From Atriophallophorus winterbourni (taxonomy: Eukaryota > Platyhelminthes > Trematoda > Plagiorchiida > Microphallidae): a DNA stretch of 64,000 nucleotides. The first letter of the stretch is position 1. Each line of letters starts with the position of its first letter. The stretch is taken from contig JACCGJ010001313.1 in the NCBI GenBank assembly GCA_013407085.1, positions 27,802 to 91,801 on the forward strand. Reading direction: 5' to 3'. A program made the translations under genes and the position numbers. Positions 32,869-44,662 of the stretch are shown here, in pieces. The notes beneath the pieces are model-generated. The model was not told where the DNA came from. It searched no databases and saw nothing but the letters and a program-made list of their open reading frames with translations.

Positions 32869-33054
32869 TTGTGACGGAAAAGCATGTAAATAAATATTTT
32901 GTTTCATGGTTATGGGTTAAATCCCATTAAACATGTGTTTGGACACATGTTTTAACCCGTTGGTCGTATTTGCCTTATCCAACAGTGGCATACAAGCGCT
33001 CCTCGTTTACCATTCCTTCACTGTTTCAAGCGCATGCAGATACTGATCTTACTG

Positions 33055-33105
33055 TCACTACCTGATGAGTGCAAACAGCACGAAACCGGTCGTGTTGTGT
33101 TTTGT
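33055..33105 (+). ncRNA. Type I hammerhead ribozyme, intact core (copy 2)
   Basis: CTGATGA at 33062-33068, stem II GTGC/GCAC with loop AAACA (33069-33081), GAA, stem III ACC/GGT, and the cleavage nucleotide C at 33091. Stem I pairs CACTAC with GTGTTG, with one C-U mismatch and a changed A-U pair. The core is consensus, so cleavage is plausible, with a weaker stem I than copy 1. Confidence 0.8.
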
Positions 33106-33439
33106 GACGGAAAAGCATGCAAATAAATATTTAGTATAACATTTTGTTTTATTCTTCGAAACCATAATGGTTCCAGTCCTAAGATCTGACATCTTCCCTT
33201 TTATGAATGCTTATCCGAACTGGTGGTAATGGATCATGTAGAAGAACATTGGATGCTATCTGAAGCATATATATCAGACCGAGTAATGTTACTAGATTTT
33301 ATGTTGCAGTAATATATTCAAGGCAGTGTATGTAACTTGTACAGTTCCAGCTTGTACTGGGGCATATAGATGAATCGATGAAGTAAACCTATATTCTTTT
33401 TTGTACACATTGTACACGTACACATTGTGCTGGTTGTAG

Positions 33440-33690
33440 TGTTGTATTATTTAGGATGATCGAATCTTTTGGTATGATGGAGTTGAAATTTGAGAAAGTA
33501 GATTTATTAGTGGAGAACTCAAGACCGTTTCGATTACTCCATTAAAGTAGAGCATCCAGGTCTTGGCTCAATTTTGATATAATGTCGTTAGTCTGGTTAG
33601 ATGGAAAGGCTATGATTACTTTCATATCATCTGCAAACAAAAAGATTTTGATTATGAGAGATAGCATATAAAACAAGTTAAGTTATATTA
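33440..33690 (-). pseudogene. LINE reverse transcriptase fragment
   Basis: The minus strand reads KIFLFADDMKVIIAFPSNQTNDIISKLSQDLDALL*WSNRNGLEFSTNKS. It has an intact FADD box and aligns with LINE B (LFKFADDIEVVLAFPA...LNDDLSTLSCWGSQWGLEFSALKTQF). There is one stop within it. Confidence 0.7.
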
Positions 33691-34019
33691 TCATAAAAAT
33701 GATAGTGGAGGTTAAAGCTAGCCTAAACTTTGAAATAGCCTTTGATCAAAGAGAACATATCACAGGCGTTCCTTCAATGAACAAAAAAACCACTCACGAG
33801 TACAAAACTCGAGCATGAAGCGCTTGAGATCACGATGATCACAGCCGCTAAAACTCTATTTCTGTATTTCATGAAAAGTGTTTGAGCAAATCAGGTTTGA
33901 GATGGACCAGGTCAGACGATATCGAACAATATGCAAGTCACTGCTCCGCCGAGACGGCACATCACGCGTAGAAGGTGTGTTAGTTTGACGTGATCATAGA
34001 CTCTAATGCCGATAACTCA

Positions 34020-35760
34020 CGGATTCTGACTTTGTGTTTTAGGTCACGTTATAGTGCTACATGACAACAAATATAGGCAAAGATTGCACAGTATGCTGAA
34101 TGCATTTCCAGTACTAGCCCTTAAAGTGTATATAATGATATTATTAAACAAGTTATGCTCGATTGCCTCGATCAATCATAAAAGAATCGTGATCATGGAA
34201 GACTTTAATCCGCCGAACTTGCTGAAGAATAACACAATTTATCAGACCTTCACTGCTGCCAACTTTCAACATTTGTTCAACGAAATTCACGTGGAAATCA
34301 ATTCGAAGTTACAGACATGCCTCAAGTGCTCGATCGAATCTAGTTACCTGTAAAAGACTCCATTGAAAACATCACATACGATTTCTATCTAGGATCGATC
34401 AACAATTTGGTCTTGAAGTTCCACTACCTATGTCGACCAGAGTAAACAGGCAAAACAACACAAATCATCAAAACGATATGCCCATCTAAACTGTCAAACA
34501 TACTTAGTTCTAGTAACGATTGGAAAATTGAAGGCATCCTAGTAAAGATAAGTAGTCTAGCATGGAGGCCAAGCTAAACTAGTTAATAAACTCTTACTTA
34601 GCACCCGTACCTAAATAGTGTGAAAATGCATTCGGATATAAAATCCGAAGTCACAGTCGGAACGAGATTAAAATGCGGAAAATGACTTAGAGAAACCATC
34701 GCCGGTTAAGCAACGAATTAGCACGAAAGAACTTTTGAACACTTATTTAACACATTACTGATGCACAAATGCAGTATAAGGCTGATGCAATGTGTAAAAT
34801 TAATCGGAATCCAAACATCTACCAGATTGTTAACTAGCAGTGTTCAGTGTAACCAAGAGTTGCAGCCTTACGGAAGCAATCTGCAATGAACATAAATGCG
34901 GCTGACTCCTCGGATGTTCTATTTTATTATTATGCTTCAGTATTTTGTCTAAAAAAGGGCGTGTATATATAAATGGGTACAAAACTAACGAATCCTGTAC
35001 CATTGGACAAATTGACCATTGAATGCGATATTCACCATCGTTGAATACCGGAAGCTCACTTGAATATTATAAAAATACTCAAATACAATCAATCAGCTAC
35101 AACGCGAACAGCAGTCTCAACGTAACTCACCAATGGAATTGGAGTCCGGTAAATCTGTACGATTTCAAAGAAGGGGATTGTTCAGAGTCTACAAATAACT
35201 GGCCGGTTACCTTGCTGTTCTCCTTATACTAGGTTTTTAAAATAATCATGGCGACAAAACTATGCGAATTTCTTGAAGGAAATAATTTATTATTTGGGTC
35301 CTCGAAAGAGATTTTCCAGATTAACTAACCTTTTTTCCTACCTTCAATGGTTGAACTTGAGCAGTTGATGTTGAGGATACCACCCACGTATGTAATCTCG
35401 ATATGCCGGAAGCATTCGACCGCGTAAACGACTGTATCTATTTATCAGTAGCGAGCACGTTGTGTTATCACAGGCAGACAATTATTCTGGTTAGAAAATT
35501 ACTTGTCGCCGGACTCAGCACTAACCGTTACAGTGAGCAAATCTGAACCCTAAAATTATTCAATTATACACGTCGTACACTCCGGAAGGGTTTGGATCGT
35601 GGTTTACAAGATATTGAATACCGCAAATCATTATCTAAAATGATTATTTAATCTATGAGGCTCACCTAAGATAATAACATTCTTTCTCTCGCTTATGACT
35701 CAGATGTAGACGCATTTTATCTTGCGAGTAAGTTATATTTGGAAAACGTTCGAGATCATG
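34020..35760 (+). pseudogene. Degenerate CR1-like LINE (endonuclease to RT)
   Basis: The plus strand gives SINHKRIVIMEDFNPPNLLKNNTIYQTFTAANFQHLFNEIH (34160-34280), the 'GDFN.P' block of LINE endonucleases with Gly replaced by Glu. Past many stops it gives LYDFKEGD...NNWPVTLL (35155-35215), aligned to 'DFK.G.V.PI.K...NYRPVTL', and CNLDMPEAFDRVNDCIYL (35395-35450), aligned to the RT 'DFSKAFDRV' block. Heavily decayed. Confidence 0.6.
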
Positions 35761-36390
35761 TTGTCAACTCACAAATCCGTAGATTTTCATGATATGTCTT
35801 AACATGTGCATAGAAGAAAACTATAAATTTTTAACCAATGCATATACATTTGTCATCCCATTAATAGAAACAATTTTTGGCCTGATTCGTATAAGGGTCG
35901 GTAAGCAACCAAATCCCGTTTTAGCTTGTTAAGTTATTTGTAGTTCCCATATTAATCTGTGTTTTTTTAATTAAAACTATATCTCATTTTTAGAACATTA
36001 AAATTGGATTCATTTGATTTCATCAAGGTCTGTCAGATAATATTAACAACCGGTTTGAACATATTCCAGAACAAATATGTTTTGAGGTGATTTGTATATA
36101 CAAGATGAGTGTGCGATGTTTTGTTCTTCATCTGCGATTTATAAGCGCGTTTGACCAATTGAAGTTCACTGGTGTTGTGCGATTCGAGTGTGAACGGAAC
36201 AAACATCGGAAAGCATGACACATGGATGAAACGGGACGCAATAGACATATAGTTGCAGATTGCAGAAGATGATGTTTACAATATTGTATCCAGCGTCCCG
36301 AAGCCTGTGTAAACATTGTATTAGACGTTACAAGTGAATACCTGTCATGGCAAAACTTAATACCACAACACTTAAAGTATGAGCATTGTC
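35760..36390. other. No gene recognised
   Basis: AT-rich sequence between the degenerate LINE and the Kunitz pseudogene. I see nothing assignable. Confidence 0.4.
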
Positions 36391-36399
36391 CTACTATTC

Positions 36400-36581
36400 A
36401 AATGAACAGGCTCAGATGTACTGAAAGAAAATGCATTGTAAGCACAAAACGCAAATAAATCCAACTTGTTGCATGGGATGCTGATAGCCTGAAGATGATC
36501 GATTGCACCGCACTCACTTGGAAAGTGTGGCCAATCAGTTATTACTGAAATGAAAGTAAGTAGGTTAAACACTTTAAACAT
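36400..36581 (-). pseudogene. Kunitz inhibitor pseudogene (K-C)
   Basis: The signal-peptide exon survives: MFKVFNLLTFISVITDWPHFP, starting at 36581. It is followed by a donor GTGAGT and an acceptor CAG 29 nt apart, as in the other Kunitz genes. The Kunitz exon starts GCTATCAGCATCCCATGCAAC. The first Cys codon has become TAT, and the frame is lost after an indel near GGATTTATTTGCG, with TGA and TAG stops following. It aligns with the K-C pseudogene at 49720 (GCTGTCAGCAACCCATGCAAC). A TATA-like GATATAAATG lies near 36640. Confidence 0.65.
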
Positions 36582-36699
36582 TTTTTCGCGCAAATTACTT
36601 CATAATTATCTTTATTTGCTCTCATTTATATCGGGAAATCAAATAATAGTTGGTAACATGGCCGATGAACAACGTTGTCTGCGTAGATAAAAATTAAAT

Positions 36700-37060
36700 T
36701 GGAAAGGATATTAACTTTGACGACTAATTTCGAAAATGTCTTACATTGAAATTTTTAATAAAAGGGACCTGGAATTTGTACTCAATTTCGGTCAATGTCA
36801 ACCACAGACGTACATCTCCAGCTCATTAATAATATTTTAAATTCAAGAGAATAAATCTCTCCTTCACAGTGCAAATGACAAAAGACAGTATTCAAGTGAT
36901 TAAAAGTATTTACACGCCTCCTGTATCTGATCTTACTGTGCATTACACACTAATTCTAAAGTAAGAATTCAAGTGCAAGTTTGTCGAAACAGAGTGGATT
37001 GCAAATGAATGGCATGTTTAATTCGAAAAAAGCAATATCCCCTACAGTGTTAACAGCAAT
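36700..37060. repeat. Kunitz duplicon flank, copy 2
   Basis: Same orientation as 6540-7060 and inverted relative to 49240-49450. No gene seen. Confidence 0.55.
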
Positions 37061-37259
37061 AAACATTACCCTCTATATCGTAGACATTCACGGTGTCCGT
37101 GTGATCTGATTTCAACAGCAGATAACATTATCGGATCTTGGCAGCTGGTTTTGTGTGTTACTTGACACGGTTTGCACTGGTATGCCTCTATTCGACAAGG
37201 ACGTGATGTTCGTCCGTTCCTGTCATGTACGCAGAGATTTAAGCTATCGACGTCAAGTA

Positions 37260-37930
37260 GAATTTTCATTTGCCTGCAATTTTGAAATGCACCACGTGAA
37301 CGGTTTTCTTGTTTTGCGCACTATTGGGGTGCCTCAGAAATTCAAACTTCCTTTACTATTTCTAAAGTGTTTCATGCGGATGCGGATCCTGATAATACTG
37401 TTTCTATCTAATATGTCACACAGGAGAATAACGCTTGTGGGATGTTTGTGGTAGAAATGTATGCAAATGAGCTTTATCGTTGATAGTCATGGGTTTTAAC
37501 ACAGTCTACATGAGTATGAGGTCATTTTCCTGAGTACATTAGTCGAATCATCTTTTCCCAACGATGGCACACAAGCTCAAAATGTCCACCTTTGTTTACT
37601 TGCAAATTGTGCGCTTGATGAGAAAAAATTTATATATACGTATTTATTACCTGAGCACTTCGTTAAATCTCACTGAACCCGAGCTTAATATTTAAACCTG
37701 ATGACGTCAAACAGCTGGAAACAGGTTGTGTTTCGAAAGGGATGATGATGTTGGCGCAACAACATATTGGTCGTTTACAAGCAGCTTGTGTGATTGCCCA
37801 ATATTCATTTTGTGATTCTCTATTTGAGCATAGTGATTTCATTTTTACGAATCATATTTAACCTTGGCATACGAATTCGTCTTCGGTTAGTAGGTTACCA
37901 CTGTTTCCACGAACGCTTAATCTAATCCTA
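37260..37930 (+). repeat. Class A and class B hammerhead-like repeats, decayed
   Basis: A class A unit (GTTTCATGCGGATGCGGATCCTGAT near 37369, then a destroyed core CTAATATGTCACACAGG) is followed by TATGCAAATGAG and GGTTTTAACACAGTCTACATG. A class B core CTGATGACGTCAAACAGCTGGAAACAGGTTGTG follows at about 37698-37730; its CTGATGA and GAAAC are intact, but GGTTG replaces GGTC/GGTG and stem II is weak. The same class A and B order occurs at 54320-54660. Confidence 0.6.
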
Positions 37931-37939
37931 CTGTATTTA

Positions 37940-38430
37940 CGTGATGACGTTGAACTGCTAGGCAGCGTATATAGTGTATGAGTATCGGATATGTGAGCGA
38001 AACGAAAATTGTACGAAATGTTTTTTTTCACATTTGACTCTGAAATGATGGGTCAGGTTTAAGTGAGCTCCTAAATCAAAATGAGTTAAGTAAGAATTGT
38101 GATTAGTTATGCTAGTTTCGCGAGGAATGACGGATGCAATACTTCGAAATATCCTCAAAAATGATCCTAAGAGCCCACTATGTTTGATCTTCAAATGAGG
38201 TCTGAATTTTACTGATAGTGATAAGATTGGATATTTCGGAACAGTTACAAAAATACAAATGAAGAACAAGCTACTTGATACTAAATTAAGGTCAAACAAA
38301 TGTAGACATCTAATAAAACGATACAACTTCTGTGAAGACACGTTTACACAACCACATTCTTATTTAAATGAACACAACTTGTTTTTCACAAGGTGGAATA
38401 ATAGTGTTCTCACAGTTAATTAAATAGGCA
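37940..38430. repeat. Kunitz duplicon flank, copy 2 (continuation)
   Basis: Similar to 7530-7960 and 54890-55260 in the same orientation and to 48100-48570 inverted. Examples are TTAGTTATGCTAGTTTCGCGA (38104) against TTCGTTATGTTAGTTTTGCGA (7652), and AGGCATTTCCAA (38427) against AGACATTTCCAA (7948). In the other copies a K-A Kunitz gene sits immediately to the right. Here I cannot find one at 38430-38760, so it is deleted or decayed beyond recognition. Confidence 0.6.
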
Positions 38431-39110
38431 TTTCCAAGCACAGCGCGACATATAAAGCAAGATATTTCTTTGAGAAGAAGCATGTAATAGTATGAGCTGA
38501 AAATGTAACAATTACAAACACATTCGTCTCTGCTAAATTGTACTTCAATTCATTCGCGCTTCACATTTAACGTCTCTACAAATCCGCCCTCCGCTGATAA
38601 AATTAATAAATGATCAGAAAAGACATCACTGTCTTTAAATCTCGGAACGTGTACCGAAATCGTTTTCACTAATGTTTGATGGGATCGTTGCGATGCAATT
38701 TTCAATAATCTTTCATTTTCTAGAATTGATTACACTGACCTGACTAGAGGAGAATACGTTCTGTATCTGGGCATCAACAAATCCGTGAACCTCACCAAGA
38801 TACTCTACATACTAAAGTACGTTGAATTTCATGTTATGCATTTCGTCTTCGTTATCTTTGTGTTGATTCTAAACTTATTTCTCACTTCATATTCTCTTGT
38901 ATATTACCACATATTCGATATTGCTCAACAGTTATTTTCCCCGCACTTCTTAACAACGTTCCAGCATAATTATTGTGAAGAGGTTGCTTCACCATGTCGT
39001 TTCGGAGAAAAACATACTGGCAATGTGCCAACTCCTTCAGCATGTCGGACTGTTTGACGTGAAGTCGCGAGTTTGGTGAGTAAAAACGACGCATTCCGTG
39101 TCGCAATCGC
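38430..39110. other. No gene recognised
   Basis: Expected site of a K-A Kunitz gene by duplicon alignment, but no cysteine pattern is found. A 90-codon plus-strand frame at 38785-39057 has a hydrophobic stretch but no family features and is not supported. Confidence 0.4.
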
Positions 39111-39119
39111 GCCAAGTAA

Positions 39120-39790
39120 TCTCAATAAGCTAATGTTGATTGCTTAGTATGGGAGATATATGTATATCCACTGAAAGGTGGGTAGTGGTCGTCGTTAGAC
39201 CTCGGCCCGGGAGTTTGACTCTGGCGATATGCGATGAGCGCAAGGTTTGATAGAACGTCGCGCATCACCGCCGTATTTTTGACGTATTTAGCAAACAGGT
39301 GACGTAATGTGACTAATTCAGTGTCGGCGGGATGCGGTGCGAGATCGCGACTTGTAGTTGAGAATAAGGATTCGATCCTCATTGTGTGCGTGATCGTTCT
39401 GTGGTTACCTTGGAAATATGGGCATTTGGATAGGGACGGATACATTGTCCGATATTTCCGAAATTTCAGAAACCGGAGTGAGTTTTGCAGCAACCAAGAT
39501 GAGTTGCACGCACTCAGGTAAGCGCCGGAGCCATAGTTCCTTTAGTGAGTACTGATCCATGTGCGATGACCTTAGCAAGCCGCCGCATTTCCATTTGTAA
39601 GGTAGATATCTTTTTGTTGGCAATTTATAAGTTGCCGAACAGCTGCTGTAACCTGGATCGTTCAGACGGAACCGTGCGAGGAATCACGGCTCGTTTGACG
39701 ATACGGTAGCGGTCACATTTGGGTGCTGCCAGGACTGCGTCGCGTACGTTTACCGATATATCCGTAGGGAGTTTCTGCGTTGAATTTTAA
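39120..39790 (-). pseudogene. Ty3/gypsy gag fragment
   Basis: Across three frames the minus strand reads VRDAVLAAPKCDRYRIVKRAVIPRTVPSERSRLQQLFGN, ANKKISTLQMEMRRLAK, LKELWLRRLPECVQLILVAAK, LTPVSEISEISDNV, then RQSQTPGPRSNDDHYPPFSGY. This follows flatworm gypsy gag, a capsid-like domain ('P....Y..LK...I.R...SE..RLQ.LL....LGD.KPS.LLR.M..LA', 'LRELWLQRLP..VQ..LA'). The segment is noticeably richer in GC than its neighbours, consistent with transposon origin. No pol or LTR is adjacent. Confidence 0.7.
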
Positions 39791-39799
39791 AACATGGCA

Positions 39800-40240
39800 G
39801 AGCCATGAAATATATTTTAAGAACTAAATTTACTTTCTTGAAACCGACATCAATACTCAGAGTCTTGTGGAATAAAGCTGGGTATTGTGATGGCAATCTA
39901 AGCCAAAACAAAGCGTTTAAAATAACTCTTGATAAACAGGAGCAATTGATGCAAATAAAATGCTCAATTAAACAAGGTAAAAAATATTTACCTGTAAACT
40001 CAGATCGAAAGCAGGACAATGACGTACCGTATAATATACACGAAAGATGCGTGTATGTCGAGCTCACCAATTTGTAGTACACGAAGAAATCGTGTAATAC
40101 AAAGAGGTTTCGTGCACCACGTCGGGCTCACGGATTTATGATAGACTGACCACTAAAATAATTTCTTCCAGAATGCGGGGGAACAAGCACAGAAGAATGA
40201 AGGATATTCGCAGTAGCCAAAGGTGAAAGAAAGTATAGGG
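39800..40240. other. No gene recognised
   Basis: Contains a 90-codon plus-strand frame (39805-40077) rich in Lys and Gln without recognisable domain or signal peptide. I do not support it as a gene. Confidence 0.4.
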
Positions 40241-40244
40241 TACC

Positions 40245-40600
40245 AATCTAGGAACATGATACAACGGGAAGTGTGGTATCGATCTTTATTGTAATTTACA
40301 GTATAACAATGTTGTTGCATTATGTGTTGCTCACAGCTCCCGCAGTTGCACACAACTACTTGTTTCTGGCTGTTTGTCGTTATCAGGTAGAGACAGTGAG
40401 TTTGGTTCCAGTGAGTCTTGGAACCATGGACAAAGGTATAAATTGTCATCCTCTTATGATTCAATTTATTACGATAATTGAAGTAATTCAACAAAATGTT
40501 TTTTGGCAGTTTTAAGTCCGTGTGCATTTGAAAACATTCAACATTGTCGGTAGAAAAAGAGATATAATCAATCATGCTCCATATGATCAAGATTTATTTT
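40245..40600 (-). repeat. Class B hammerhead-like repeat
   Basis: The minus-strand core CTGATAACGACAAACAGCCAGAAACAAGTAGTTG (about 40398-40365) keeps GAAA but has CTGATAA for CTGATGA. The flanks match 57660-57960 (TGTTGCTCACA..., CATTGTCATCCTCTTA against CATTGTCATTCTCTTA). It lies just upstream of a class A copy, as at 57.8-58.4 kb. Confidence 0.55.
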
Positions 40601-40689
40601 ACATCATAAAGTTATGTTAAACAATTGCATAGTTGTCATGGAAATTTGATTAAATGATGAACGTGCGGCTAACTCCAGCTACAGCCCAA

Positions 40690-40960
40690 ATTTATATAGC
40701 TGTTCACCTATTTCAGGTAGACCCGATAATCTTTTGATTCTTGACTTTACACATTGTTTAAAATTACTGCAGTATTTCACGCGCAGGTATATCCTTATCC
40801 AAAAGTGGCATACAAGAGCTATTTGTTGGCTATCCATTTATTGTTGCAAGCGCAGGCGGAGTATGATTCTTCTGTCCGTACCTAATGAGTGCGAACAACA
40901 CGGGACCGTTAGTGGTTTGAGACTAAGTTCACAATGCACGCAAATATAGATATTTAGTTT
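40690..40960 (+). repeat. Class A hammerhead repeat, decayed single copy
   Basis: ATCCAAAAGTGGCATACAAGAGCT, then TTGCAAGCGCAGGCGGAG, then a core CTAATGAGTGCGAACAACACGGGACCGTTAGTGG (about 40883-40916). CTGATGA, GAAA and the GGTC site are all damaged. Paralogue at 58190-58400. Confidence 0.6.
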
Positions 40961-41089
40961 AATAATATGACTATACATGAAGCTACCATCGTCATGGTAT
41001 CCAGCGGTACAACCGCAGATCAAAAGCATCAGACAGTATCTAAGCAAACAATAGAGAAACATTATTGATTTTTTACTTGAACAAGTGGA

Positions 41090-42570
41090 ATTGAAATTAG
41101 GAATAACTAGGATTTAGACCTTCGAAATCATATGTCACTATGGTCTATCAACATTGGTATTTAGCGGAGTCTCAGGACCTTGAATTTTTACATTCAGATT
41201 GTCGAATGAAATACAAGATTTCATCATGGCTTTAAATTATTCAACTTAAACATTCCGAAGAATGACTGAATGAAGTGCAATTTACCTAGAACACCGACAA
41301 CCTACTAACGGGCACATTTGACTCAGATATGTACACGCAAAAACTCTAACACTCGCGTTAACTTAGATTCAAAGCATATACCATATCACAGTTGAATATT
41401 TAAAGGCGAACACAATTCACACGATCTATTCTGAATGAGAACACATTATTTTTTGAGAAAAACACATATTTGTAAAAAAGCACTATCTCGATAACAAATG
41501 AACCGGCAGCTCAATTCTGAACACTTGATTTCTTAAATTCTGCAAGGCGCTAGAATTTGTTTCTGTTATGTAACCATTTAATTTAGAAGTTTAACTTTTT
41601 TTAATCTCGTTCGTTGAAAAACAAGTTCAATATCGCGCTGGTTTCTTTCAAAAAGCAAAAAATATATTTTGCAGGACCAAATCTCAACCCGTATTTATAG
41701 TTCAGCACTGACTACTAAAATGGCTGTAAGTAGGATAAAATTCATATCATTTTTCCGATATTACTACCCGATAAGTTCATATCAAATATTCTGTAACATT
41801 TGCTTACACGCTTGACTTGCTCAAGTAGTGGATCGATATATCGTCAATAAAATCAATTATTGTGTAACGAATGCTTGCTTGTTGATTGAAACATAATTAA
41901 TGTTGCCATCACAAACCCTTTCTCTATGGAAAGAAGAATTATTTCATGAGACATTAATTTGGATTCAATTATTCTATTTTGTTCAACTGATCGACTGTAA
42001 GGTCTCAAATGTTAGAGTAAACTTTTATAACATCCCTGTGACAATTATTCTTAATCTACAGACACAATAACGTTTCAACACATTGATTGCAATATGAAAG
42101 AAAAAGCATAAACATAGCTGACTAATTTACATCACAGACCATACTACTAAGGAAGGACCCAATCAATTGATGAATACAAAATCATTTAACGCATTTTGTC
42201 GCAAATTCCACTACTGCCAAACAAGCTCTATCACATTATGTGTAATACAAATAATAATAGTAAGACCAGTCGTTCGGGTACTCAATTCCTATCGAAGTAC
42301 ACACCAATACTGGTTTCTGGCTGTGTACCTTTATCAGGTGGAAACAGTAGGATCAAATTTCGTGGGCCTTGAAACAGTGGATAAGTGATAAACCAAGATA
42401 TAATTGAGTGATACGGTAAACCAAATGTGCACAGTCAAACATCGAACGTGGAATTTACACGGTGGATGTGAGCAGAATTTCAGGAATCAATTTTATTACG
42501 GAATGTGGGTGATAGTTGGTTACTGAAAGTAGCACCCGACCGGTTATGAGTTGAGCTTATAAGAGTCTCG
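41090..42570. repeat. Duplicon D, copy III, with class B remnant
   Basis: Same orientation as copies II and IV. It includes GTATTTATAG (41691-41700, TATA-like on the minus strand), GTGTAATACAAATAATAATAGTAAGACCA (42240) and a minus-strand class B core CTGATAAAGGTACACAGCCAGAAACCAGTA near 42338-42309. No intact reading frame. Confidence 0.65.
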
Positions 42571-42839
42571 TTTAGAGTTTCACGTTAAGTATTAATTTCG
42601 GCGTATGTACTATTATATGCCAATTTCTATATGCCTAATATGACGAATTAATGGGCTGTTGACCGAGCAAACAAGTTAATTGTAGATTAAACCTCCACAA
42701 CTCATGTCGCGAATAGATAGTGTTTCGTCTTTTTCAACGCTGTCTAAAAAAAGATGACCTTTGTATGTATCCAAATAGCTGTTTAAAATGGGCAGATGTT
42801 TGCTTCAGAAAAGCAAATTTATACGTAGTTTCTCGTCAA

Positions 42840-43260
42840 CTTTATTCTCACAAGGCAAGATAGCGTCAATTACTTGAGCTTTCATCGCCCACATTGCAAA
42901 ACCTCACAGACAGCAGCTCACTTATACGCCAATACACTAATAAAAATAAACAAATCTAGTGTGACAGCACCGATTCACATTTCATTCTGACTTTTCAAGC
43001 GATTTATAACGAATCGCTTTTCTTGATGATTATTTGTCCCACCTGAACAAACATTTCGAAAGTAGCTCTCGCTCTTCATTTTATTTTGCATCACAACAGA
43101 ATGATACTTAAACACTTCTGGTGTGACCATTTCGTGACCAGTGTTCCAGCAGGTTTTAAGTTCATTTCGTTTGACGTTTTCATCTTATTGATCTTGTGAT
43201 TTGCTGAAGACTACTGTTTCAAGAGCACGATTTCAGCACATCACTGTTAATTCCACATTC
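42840..43260. repeat. Duplicated segment, inverted relative to 9640-10030
   Basis: Contains AATACACTAATAAAAATAAAC, TTCGAAAGTAGCTCTCGC and CAGTGTTCCAGCAGGTTTTAAG, complementary to the 9.6-10.0 kb segment. The stretches 42570-42840 and 43260-43520 hold nothing I recognise. Confidence 0.5.
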
Positions 43261-43638
43261 CTTTACTTTCTATCCTTGGGGATACAATGCTATGCCTTAT
43301 GTAATTTCTCACACTTTCTGACGATAAACAAGTTAAACCAGTGAGAGCAGGTAGTTTGATCATTCAGATCACGCAGTTTATTTTCATTTGTTGCAAACTG
43401 AGCACGTTGAATGCAAATTTAACGAATTCTGGATTATTTTATTATTATGGCTCATTCCATTATAATTATTATCTTCCATTTCCTTTGTTGACAGAATACA
43501 GTGCTATTCAAATCAAATCAATTTAACTTTATTGGTCTAAAAAGCATAGAACTTGACAAGAACCACAAAATATTATGGGAAATACGATTTACATGGCTAG
43601 AAATACAGGATTTGTTTGCTTACTGAGCAGTTCAGGAA

Positions 43639-44662
43639 TCAAGTGAAAATCCATTGGACAGAAACTGTTTTCAACGTTAAAAACTTCAATGGTGTAAAAT
43701 ATAAAGTGTAAAAGTTTCGATTGGTCAACATAAAATCTTCCAAATTCGATTTGAATATATCTAAGTTGGAAGAATGTGAAACATTACAAGGTAGGGAGTT
43801 CCAGGTAAAGCATACATGTACAGAATAAAAGTAGCTCCAACAATTTAGCCTCGAGTCGGGAATAAGTGATGTATACTCGTGACTCCGGCTGGTTCTGTGT
43901 GGTAGTCGCGTGAGTAGTTGATTTAAGGGATGGTTGGGGGCATGCAGTATATTGAACATAAGTATCAAATCACCTTCGAGACGGCGGTAGCGAGAGTCGA
44001 ATATATTGAGACTTGAAATATTATCTTCGTATTGTTTGTGCTTTGAACCGCGTACGAGCTTGTTGGTCTGATGATATATTCTCTGCAAGAGGCTGATATC
44101 CTTCTGTAGACACGGTGACCAAGCCTAAACCGCAAACTCCATGGTTAACCTCAAGAAGTTATTAATTTTTTGATTGCTTCGTTAGCTTAGTGAAACTCCC
44201 GAACACGCGTTTGAGCAGTAGCAGTACTCGTGACATCTCTTTATAGAGAGCTGTGACGTTAGGTGACGGTTTATATGTGCGGCTCACCCACACACCCAAG
44301 TCCATCATATTGTCAGTGCTTTCAAGTATATGGGAACCCAGGGTGTAGATGTACTCGAAATGTCTTCCAACAGGCAATACCCTGCATCTTCTGATATTGA
44401 AAGGTAGTTCATTTCTAAGTGACCAGTCTTGAAAGGCATCAAGGTCCAGCTGAAGCTCTCTGCAATCTCTAGTTGTCCACAGCCTGATGTCATTCGCAAA
44501 TAACAAGATTTTGCAGCAAAAACGTTTAGGAAAGTCTTAGACAGACATCAGGAAAAAAAGTGGTCACTGATCCCTGCCTCAACCCACTCGTTACTGCAAT
44601 AGGTCATGACAAAGCACCATCAACCCTTACTCGAATGACACGGTCTCGCAGATAATCCTCAC
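43639..44662 (-). pseudogene. LINE RT and C-terminal region (gap-interrupted element)
   Basis: Left of the gap the minus strand reads RVDGALS*PIAVTSGLRQGSV, the 'SG.PQGSVLGP' block. Then come LLFANDIRLWTTRDCRELQLDLDAFQDWSLRNELPFNIRRCRVL and YTLGSHILESTDNMMDLGVWV (44506-44162), and after a break QRIYHQTNKLVRGSKHKQYEDNISSLNIFDSRYRRLEGDLILMF and VCFTWNSLPCNV (44088-43639). The catalytic FADD is FAND here, as in copy 1. The terminal frame is open for 149 codons. Confidence 0.8.

Larger units (their letters stand above)
32700..33165 (+). repeat. Class A hammerhead repeat cluster with inverted junction
   Basis: 32700-32803 is a partial unit on the minus strand (GGTTAAACCCATAACCATGAAAC...TTTGCATGCTTTTCCGTCA). 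It meets a plus-strand hammerhead at about 32815 across TGCATGCATGC. A full plus-strand unit follows to 33119 (spacing 234 bp between the TGT/CAAATAAATATTT landmarks at 32885 and 33119). Both plus-strand hammerhead cores are consensus, unlike the array at 15.4-16.3 kb. Confidence 0.85.

Noticed and set aside
38500..38760. Possible K-A Kunitz remnant (SRDECVCN on the minus strand)
   Set aside because: Position is right by duplicon alignment, but only one short match is seen and the spacing does not hold.
38785..39057. 90-codon plus-strand ORF with hydrophobic segment
   Set aside because: AT-rich hydrophobic run without family features; no upstream promoter resembling those of the Kunitz genes.
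39805..40077. 90-codon Lys-rich plus-strand ORF
   Set aside because: No recognisable family; a minus-strand frame of similar length overlaps, as expected by chance.
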